A DNA stretch of 64,000 nucleotides. Origin: Isoetes taiwanensis. Taxonomy: Eukaryota > Streptophyta > Lycopodiopsida > Isoetales > Isoetaceae. A program made the position numbers and the translations under genes. The DNA is taken from the NCBI GenBank assembly GCA_021234155.1, contig JAJEKV010000058.1, positions 7,314,992 to 7,378,991 of the forward strand, read 5' to 3'. A model generated the notes under the pieces. The model was not told the origin of the DNA and did no database searches. It saw nothing but the letters and a program-made list of their open reading frames with translations. The stretch's first letter is position 1, and every line of letters starts with the position of its first letter. Positions 57,613 through 64,000 of this stretch are shown here, in pieces.

Positions 57613-57970
57613 CTACTTGATCAATGCAAATTGTGTTGTCCTCTAAATCGAAATTTGCTGCTGAACACATGCTTCCACTTGTTATTGAAGACAAGGACGA
57701 ATTTATAGTGCTCCATACTCGGGATTTATGGTCTGCTAATGATGACCCACAGGCTGAATTTGCATAGAATGTGCTGCCCAATTGGAATTAGGTCTGATAT
57801 ACATGTAAAATCTGCCATAAGAATGCTTCACATTGCTGTAATTTTTTGCCATAAGCTGATAGATCCAAATGAACTTACTTCCTTGCTTCTGGTGCTCTCC
57901 TTCCATGCCCCCGATGTCTTCCTTTCATGTAATCGCAGCCCTTGTTCCAAAACGACCTGCCCGCTCCCAT
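57613..57970 (-). CDS. Candidate 5' exons of an unrecognised gene
   Basis: On the minus strand an ATG at 57970 opens MGAGRSFWNKGCDYMKGRH, a basic, His/Arg/Gly-rich start. Exon 1 ends at 57879 with a near-perfect donor (GGAA/GTAAGT). Exon 2 (57773-57613) follows CCAATTGGGCAG, keeps the frame for 53 Ser-rich codons (ANSACGSSLADHKSRVWSTI...) and ends at a donor-like CAAGTAG/GTATTT. No third exon was found downstream before other repeat DNA. The splice sites are good but the evidence is structural only. Confidence 0.3.
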
Positions 57971-58856
57971 CTCCTTAACTCTTACGTTAGGTTTTTTTTT
58001 CCTCCTTTCATCCACATCAGCTCCTAGTCATCAATTTTCTTCAAATACATTTAATTTCCTTTCATATTCCATGACTTGTATCCCTTAGATAGACGGTATG
58101 CGACCTTGATTGTAATCGCCCGCGACTTCTCCCCTTGTTTGTATTTGTTTCCCATTATTCATGTCTGTCCGTCTTTTTGTAACATCATCCAATCCTTGGT
58201 GTAATGCCTTCCTCATCTTCATCTTCACACCTCATTAGTCTTTGCTTAGAACACTCTTTTTGTGATCTTTCAATTTAATCCCTATTTGTTTGCTTCATAA
58301 ACATGTCATATCTTCCCAAATCATCTGATCTAATTCCACACCCTTAGTTTGTGAATTGAATACATGATCTTTGTTTTCCTCAACTTTGTGCCATGGTATC
58401 TCGTCACACATTTTGTATCAAACATATCTCACTAATATAACTCGAAATGCATAGTAATGGTATTATAGCTAGGACTAAAAACTCGCTTCACGAGGGGTTT
58501 TCGAGGAAAACCTCCACCATAATACCGCCACTAATACATTCCAAGACCTTCAAATGCAACTACACTCGATTTTTGTGATCTTACGCTTCTTCATACCTGG
58601 CCCCTTGCATAATCCCATATCTCGCCATAGGTGTCCCTTTGAGTCTTGATCCTATTCGTTGCCGCCGCTTCTTATCGTGGTCTTCATACTTCAAACATAA
58701 TAGCCGCATACGGTTGCCTCTCGCTTTATCGGTCTTCTCACAAAAATACCAATTTCCCTAAAAACATATAAATTATCTCAGAATATGTAAGAAAATGGTT
58801 AGAATCTTCAAAAAATACAATACTCCATCATTCCGTGATACCAAATCCCCACTACA
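57971..58856 (-). other. Repeat DNA, possible 3' LTR of the downstream gypsy element
   Basis: On the minus strand a purine-rich AGGAGGGAGGATAA (about 58857-58871) is followed by TGTAGTGGGGATTT starting at 58856, the usual PPT-then-TG junction of an LTR. The far LTR end and a second LTR are not in view. A foldback repeat related to 34821 and 45041 lies at 58462-58530. Confidence 0.35.
58462..58530 (-). repeat. SINE-like or foldback unit, copy C
   Basis: On the minus strand GGAGGTTTTCCTCGAAAACC is followed by CCCTCGTGAAGCGAGTTTTT and AGTCCTAGC. It shares the core with copies at 34821-34980 and 45041-45212. Confidence 0.5.
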
Positions 58857-58869
58857 TTATCCTCCCTCC

Positions 58870-60060
58870 TATTGTTCTTTTTCCCCAAGAACACTATGCA
58901 TCAGGCCGGGTGTATTCTTGCTTGTACATAAGATAGGTCGATCTTCCTCTTGCTGCAAATATAGCTTTAAACGTGCTCCATTAACTCTCCAGAGAGGCAA
59001 ATCTTGCCCTTGCAAACTGTCAAGGTTACAGAGCCATTCATGAAGACTTCTCTCACAATATATGGGCCTATCCATCGCGATCCCGAAGCTTTCCGGCCGC
59101 CTGTTTACTATCATACATTAAAACCGTGGTCGCCAATAGTAAACTCCTTTTTTCACATGTCTATCGCACTACGCCTTTCTTTGTTGCCGCAACACCTCAC
59201 GTGCTTTTGAATGCATGTAGGCGAAGTCTCATCTAACTTTTCAAGCTCTTGTAAGTTTGATTTAATGCCGCCATCCCAATCCAACTTGTTTTGAACAGCC
59301 TACCCTCAATGAGGGAATCTCTAATTCAATTGAACTATCGCTCTCCTGACCATAAACAAGTTGAAACGGAGTAGCTCTAGTTGTCACCTTGTAGGCAATC
59401 CGCAGATTTCCATAACGCATCAAGAAGACGCTTATCCCAATCACTCCTACTTGCATTGCAAATCTTTGCTATAATATTACATAAGGTTCTGTTTCGGCCT
59501 TCCTCCTGCCCATTTGCCCGTGGATGATATGGCGGGGTCTTTCGATGCTTCACATTATATAACTCTAAGGCTGCTATGACTTGATTAAGGAAGTGTTTAC
59601 CTCTGCCGCCACCAATTCAATAGGACAACCGAATCGAATGATAATATTTTCATATAAGAATGATGCAACAAAGCAGCAAAGATTATCCTCTCTAAGAGCT
59701 TTCGCTTCCACCCACTTTGTAACATAGTCGGGGCTAACAAGAATGTACCTGTTCCGGTCCCGCTTTAGTGTGGATTAATAGGTCCCATAAAGTCAATGCC
59801 CCACTTTTCAAATGGCAACACAGAACAATAGGATGCAAGAACATCGATCCCTTCTTGTGGGTCTTCCAAGACGCTGGCAAGGATCACATTTTTGACATAA
59901 TCAAGAACATCCTTATGCATGGAATGCCACCAATAACCCGCTTGTAAAATCTTCTCAGACCGTTGTATTTGTTGCAAAGTGGCCTTCTTTGGGCCATGAC
60001 ATGCAATTATAATTTTTTCCACCTCATGTGGTAAGACACACCGCCTAAGAATATCATCTC
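58870..60060 (-). pseudogene. Integrase region of the 59-64 kb gypsy element
   Basis: Zinc-finger region ACHGPKKATLQQIQRSEKIL and GYWWHSMHKDVLDYVK (60022-59880), then the core KWGIDFMGPI (59780). Further on, AYKVTTRATPFQLVYGQE (59400-59345), a characteristic GPYIVREVF segment (about 59075) and a C-terminal VNGARLKLYLQQEE (about 58970-58930). Broken by several short indels; the exact catalytic D-D-E set cannot be read in one frame. Confidence 0.75.
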
Positions 60061-60099
60061 ACCAATGCGATAAAGGGTTCCGTAATTAAAGTGTAGGGA

Positions 60100-61480
60100 C
60101 GGGATTGAATAATCAATCTTCTTCGCTCCGATAAGTCAAATGCTCGTGCAATTTTCCCTGATAAATATTCAGCCGATATTAAAGAGCCACTCCGGACTGA
60201 TTCCACATGGAAAAGGTTTGCATCCGGTAGATCATCTTCAACACCGTAACCTTCTTGAGATGCTATTACCCCAGACAAGTGGTCCGGCCAGAACATGTGA
60301 CTTTCCCCGCTTAATAACAATTTTAAACCGAAATTCCTCGCAACAAAAGGAGCCAACGAAGTTATCCTTCCCGCATTTACATGGTTTAAGGATCAAGTAC
60401 TTGAGCTTGGTGGTCCACATAAAATACAAATTCCTTGCCCAAGAGATAATGTCGGAACTTCGAATTGAATAGATCATACCCGTGCCTTCACGCCCGAGTG
60501 CAATAATTTCTTTCGGCACTAGAGAGTTGCCTATCGGGCATAATATATGGATGATCCCATCCGCTATCATCCTGGTTGTGCTAGAATACTTCCAATGGCA
60601 TAATTTGATGCATCAATATGCACATGAAAAACTTTATCCCAAAGATGGCATTTTCAAAATAGGAGCGTAAACTAGTGCTTGTTTTAAAGCCTCAAATGCA
60701 TCTTGACATTCACTACTCCATGTGAATTCAGCCCCTTTCTTCAATAAATTGGTCAATGGCAAAGCCTTATCAAGATAATGGCTTAATGAACCTTCTATGG
60801 TAACCCACGCGGACCGGAGAAAAGCCTCGCAATTTTTGATCGCCATGGGAGGCCTTAAACTGATATGATCTTGACTTTTCCAGTGGTCTACCGCCAGCCC
60901 ATCTTGAGAGACACCTGCCTAGAAGAATACCATGTGTGACAGCAAAGAAAAGAACATTTAAATGGGTTGAGAGAGATACCATATTCCCCGTGATCGAAGG
61001 AAACAAGCTCTTAATTTCTTCAAGTGGTCATTGTAAGAGCTAAAACACCAAGTCATCCAAAAAATCTCGATGAAATCTCGCAAATAATCCTTTGAATGCT
61101 GCTATCATAATATCGAAAGGTTGCCGAGCATTGCATAAACCGAAAAGGCATGACTTTATATCGAAAACAGCCCCATTCGGTGACAAAGGCAGTTTTTTTG
61201 TTCTATCTTCCGGGTGCGATTTGAACTTGATTATAACCGCTATAGCCATCGAGAAAAGAATAACACTCGGACCGCTTAATCGCGATCCAATACAGAGTCC
61301 GTGAACGCAAAGGGAATCCATCTTTAATAAAGGACATGATTAAGTTTATGAAAAATCCACGATACCGAATTTTCAGATTCTTTTAGGAACAACAACTATA
61401 GGAGATAGCCATTCACCGGTTTCAATTGGTTCAATAAACTCCGTGATCTAAAAGATTATCAATTTCCTCCTTTACAAAGA
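60100..61480 (-). pseudogene. Reverse transcriptase and RNase H of the 59-64 kb gypsy element
   Basis: Read through frame changes: YSFLDGYSGYNQVQI, a P-E-D-R-T-K-K-T-A-F segment (61250-61190), MPFGLCNA with the following A-T-F (about 61150), FLDDLVF standing for the catalytic DD box (about 61050), then the RT connection/RNase H start GAEFTWSSECQDAFEALKQA (60740-60680). The order is correct for Ty3/gypsy. Confidence 0.75.
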
Positions 61481-62986
61481 CGAGAATAACTAGGATTCAT
61501 TCTATAAGGACGCTATTACGTGAATAGCCGCCTCTTACCAATGGAATACGATGAACACAAAGTTGAGGATTAATGCCAACCATTTCCGCGGTAACTCCAT
61601 GCAAAGATATCTCTAACTCTTCAAAAGAAGTTGATATCGCCTCGCTTCCTCAATATTAAGGTCTCCACCGAAGTTTGATAATCCTAGGTTCCGCCGTTCC
61701 TAAATTCAGATCTTGCAATGCTGGAGGCTCGATAAACTTCTTTTATAAGGTTGCCTGGTTTCTGTGCAACAGGACCTCCCTCGGCCAATTCCGCCACTTC
61801 ATAATTAGTGAAATGCTCCGGATACCGCCTCGCCTTCCTCTTCAATTGGTTCTAATGGAAACCATATTACAACTTATTGTATCATTTAGCCATTCTTGAA
61901 GATCAACACTTGATGTGTCGGGCCTTGATAAGGTGGAGCTCGCAACTTCATATAATCCTCCCTTTCCACATATATCGCAAAGAAAGATCAATATCCTCGC
62001 CTAAGACTCAGGTCTTCACTTGAATCATCGAACTTGTATCACTATCGCTATCCTCGTTGTTTTTGTGGGCATCAATGTATTAGGATGAAAGTGAACTTGC
62101 ACTGAACCACATTGTTGCCATCTCCAATTTGGTGTGAGTCCAAGAGACCAATCATGCTTTAGCAGATGCTTGCAATAACCAAGGACGCCCAAGCAAGATC
62201 GGATAGGTGAAATTTCCATGGGCCATAATGCAAGATTACATAATCAACATAGAATACAATACAAAGAATAAGAGTTTGCACACTGTGAATCATCCCCAAG
62301 GGCTTCACTGCCGCTGATCCGCCATTCTTACCATGAAATACACAGGGCAATTCCTTTAAAGCTCCAATTTCTTCATGACATCCTCCTCGCATAATGTTGA
62401 CACCGAACCTCCATCTATAGTGCACTCAATTAATCAATTGGCCATTTATCTCCACGCCAATACATGGTGAACTCATATCGGCAATGACAGCCAAGCCAAT
62501 TCACAACGACCTCCTTTGTGACCCTTGAGAGCCGATGTAAGAGCCTTCCTACACGGTGCAACTTGTAATAATTGGCCAAAAGTCAAAGTGGGATGTTGAT
62601 TCTCTAAATCCTTCAAAAATATCATACGCTTGCACTTGATTCCATCTTCAAAACCCTTTTATACTCTATGCTTTTCTTTTGTGTGGATTCCTTCAATACA
62701 TGAGGGGCTTAATTCAAAGATCAATAATATTCTTTACATTCCCTGTGAGCAGTGGATGTCTTGTTGGTCAAATATAAAAGCTTGGTCTTCTACATCATCT
62801 TCAGGTCCTGAAAACAATCGCGGGCAATCCTGAACATCGTTCTTGAAAATTACGCCTCGAATATGGCTGATAGCAGCAGCAGCCTCTTTGTTCTCGCCTC
62901 TTTGATACTTGATGTCTTGTCTCCACCGTGATATGTCGGTATGGTTGAATTCCTTGGTATATCCACAAAGATTGCCCTTTAATCCA
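61481..62986 (-). pseudogene. Protease/linker region of the 59-64 kb gypsy element
   Basis: Expected place of the aspartic protease between gag and RT. Frames are too broken to read a D-S/T-G box with confidence. The phrases PYPILLGRPWLLQAS-like (about 62215-62160) and FHPNTLMP (about 62080) suggest polyprotein coding. Confidence 0.4.
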
Positions 62987-64000
62987 CTACATGTGCTCCT
63001 TAAATTTGATATTCTTCTTGACCTCCAATTTGAAAGTGACAATTCTCCCGAGAGTGCAACCCTTGTGTTTGGCATATGCCACAAATAGGCTGAAATTCCA
63101 TGCACTTCCTTGGGTTAGGACAATGGGGAGAAATATGGCCCATCTCACCAAGATCGATAACATTGTGGAATACGCCCGGCCACGCCTCTCTCGGCCGGTT
63201 GTTGCACTTGGGCTGCTGCAAAAACAGTATAGAAGCTCCATACATAGGTTGCACTTGATAGGTTGATTGAGTCCGTTGCATAGGGCTGCACTCTATTCTT
63301 CAAATAGAAACAATCTTCGGGCCTTTATGATTCCGTCCTCACAATTTTGACAAGAGACTATAGCTTGGAGACCACCGGAGTTGCACATTCGGATGGGAGA
63401 TGGCCATATCCTTTACACTTTACACACCGGGTGATGTTAGTGCGCCCGCTTTGGGCCGAGGGGAAGCAGCCCATACCGAACCCAATTCAATTGCAGATCA
63501 GCCATTTGTTTTGTCAATGCCTCAACTAAATCCTCTTTCACCTTGACAAGCTCACTCTTAGATACGCTGTGATTCCTTACCTAAGCTTCCACCCAATTGC
63601 TTTTACTATAATCCATTACCCGTGAATCAATGTGTTTGTCGCAGAAAACCGAACGGCATAGGGGGAAAAAGAAGGAGGCTCCATAGGACTTGATGCCATA
63701 CCCACTGTGATGGAAACATTGCCGCACTCCCTCCAAGAACCGATGGCATCACTACTCCAGTTGGTAATAACGAGCCATGTTGAGCTTAGCTTGCTCCCAA
63801 ACCGAAGCAATCTTTATGGCATCCTCTAATTTAGAAGGAGTTTGCCCTTTGTATAAAACCAATATCGTGGAAGTCCGCCAGAAATACCCCACCGGGTCTT
63901 CATCGATGGTTTGGGATCTTTCTTTGCCACCAACCTTCAAATCTGATAATATAACCCCGGCAAACTCGCTAGGCAAAGAACTTGATATATGACAATTCAT
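62987..64000 (-). pseudogene. gag region of the 59-64 kb gypsy element
   Basis: From the window edge: a capsid-like segment (DEDPVGYFWRTSTILVLYKG, about 63920-63850), then CCHC zinc knuckles at 63180-63010. One is degenerate (GEMGHISPHCPNP) and one readable (CGICQTQGLHSRENC, C-x2-C-x5-H-x4-C). The N terminus of gag and the 5' LTR lie outside the window. Confidence 0.65.

Larger units (their letters stand above)
58857..64000 (-). mobile_element. Ty3/gypsy element without chromodomain, truncated by window end
   Basis: Minus-strand order from the window edge inwards: gag with zinc knuckles, protease region, RT, RNase H, integrase, PPT-like run. No chromodomain follows the integrase, so it is not a chromovirus like the 8.3-21.4 kb element. 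The integrase and gag phrases resemble the Athila/Tat side of the plant Ty3/gypsy tree (from memory, not tested). Frames change every 50-150 bases by one- or two-base indels while residues stay conserved. Confidence 0.8.

Noticed and set aside
1-64000. CRISPR arrays, rRNA genes, bacterial operons
   Set aside because: No regularly spaced repeats or rRNA signatures. Introns, plastid transit peptide and retroelements show nuclear plant DNA.

Overview
This is nuclear DNA of a land plant. The window has two clearly legible host genes, both with GT-AG introns: a nuclear gene for plastid ribosomal protein L5 with a transit-peptide-like N terminus, and an SPX4-like phosphate-sensing protein. They sit in AT-rich DNA packed with retroelement debris (Ty3/gypsy, Ty1/copia, LINE), the picture of a large, repeat-rich genome. 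Remnants of an N4/N6-type DNA methyltransferase and of a transposase-like family that I associate with non-flowering lineages lean towards a bryophyte, lycophyte, fern or gymnosperm. That placement is weak inference.

Layout. 0-7.7 kb: a small coiled-coil ORF and eroded LINE and gypsy fragments. 7.78-22.54 kb: a nested pair of LTR retroelements. The outer one is a solo LTR with the 5-bp target duplication TCCTA. Inside it, in the opposite orientation, lies a 13.1-kb Ty3/gypsy chromovirus with two ~1.6-kb LTRs, an initiator-Met PBS, a PPT and the perfect 5-bp target duplication CACTC. 23-30.5 kb: sparse DNA with the SPX4-like gene. 30.5-39.9 kb: copia and LINE remnants, minisatellites and SINE-like pieces. 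39.9-40.6 kb: a two-exon remnant of a DNA methyltransferase gene. 41.9-52.0 kb: two degenerate copies of a transposase-like gene in inverted orientation, flanking the plastid L5 gene and a MITE. 52-58.8 kb: low-complexity and promoter-like repeats with two weak spliced-gene candidates. 58.9-64 kb: a second, non-chromodomain Ty3/gypsy element, heavily frameshifted and running off the window end.

The most striking content is inside the chromovirus. Its minus strand reads, 5' to 3': LTR, PBS, a 246-aa ORF (ORF1), a nearly full-length histone H3-derived sequence, a ~466-codon ORF with two stops (ORF2), a 162-aa ORF (ORF3), gag, protease, RT/RNase H, integrase with chromodomain, PPT, LTR. The extra block between PBS and gag is about 3.5 kb, and consensus-like splice acceptors precede ORF2 and ORF3. 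Because LTRs and target duplication bound the whole unit, the histone sequence was carried by the element when it inserted. This copy is probably dead: frameshifts in gag and pol and two stops in integrase.

Many reading frames in the chromovirus and in the 59-64 kb element are broken by one- or two-base indels while the encoded residues stay well conserved. Some of the apparent decay may therefore be consensus error in the assembly rather than biology.
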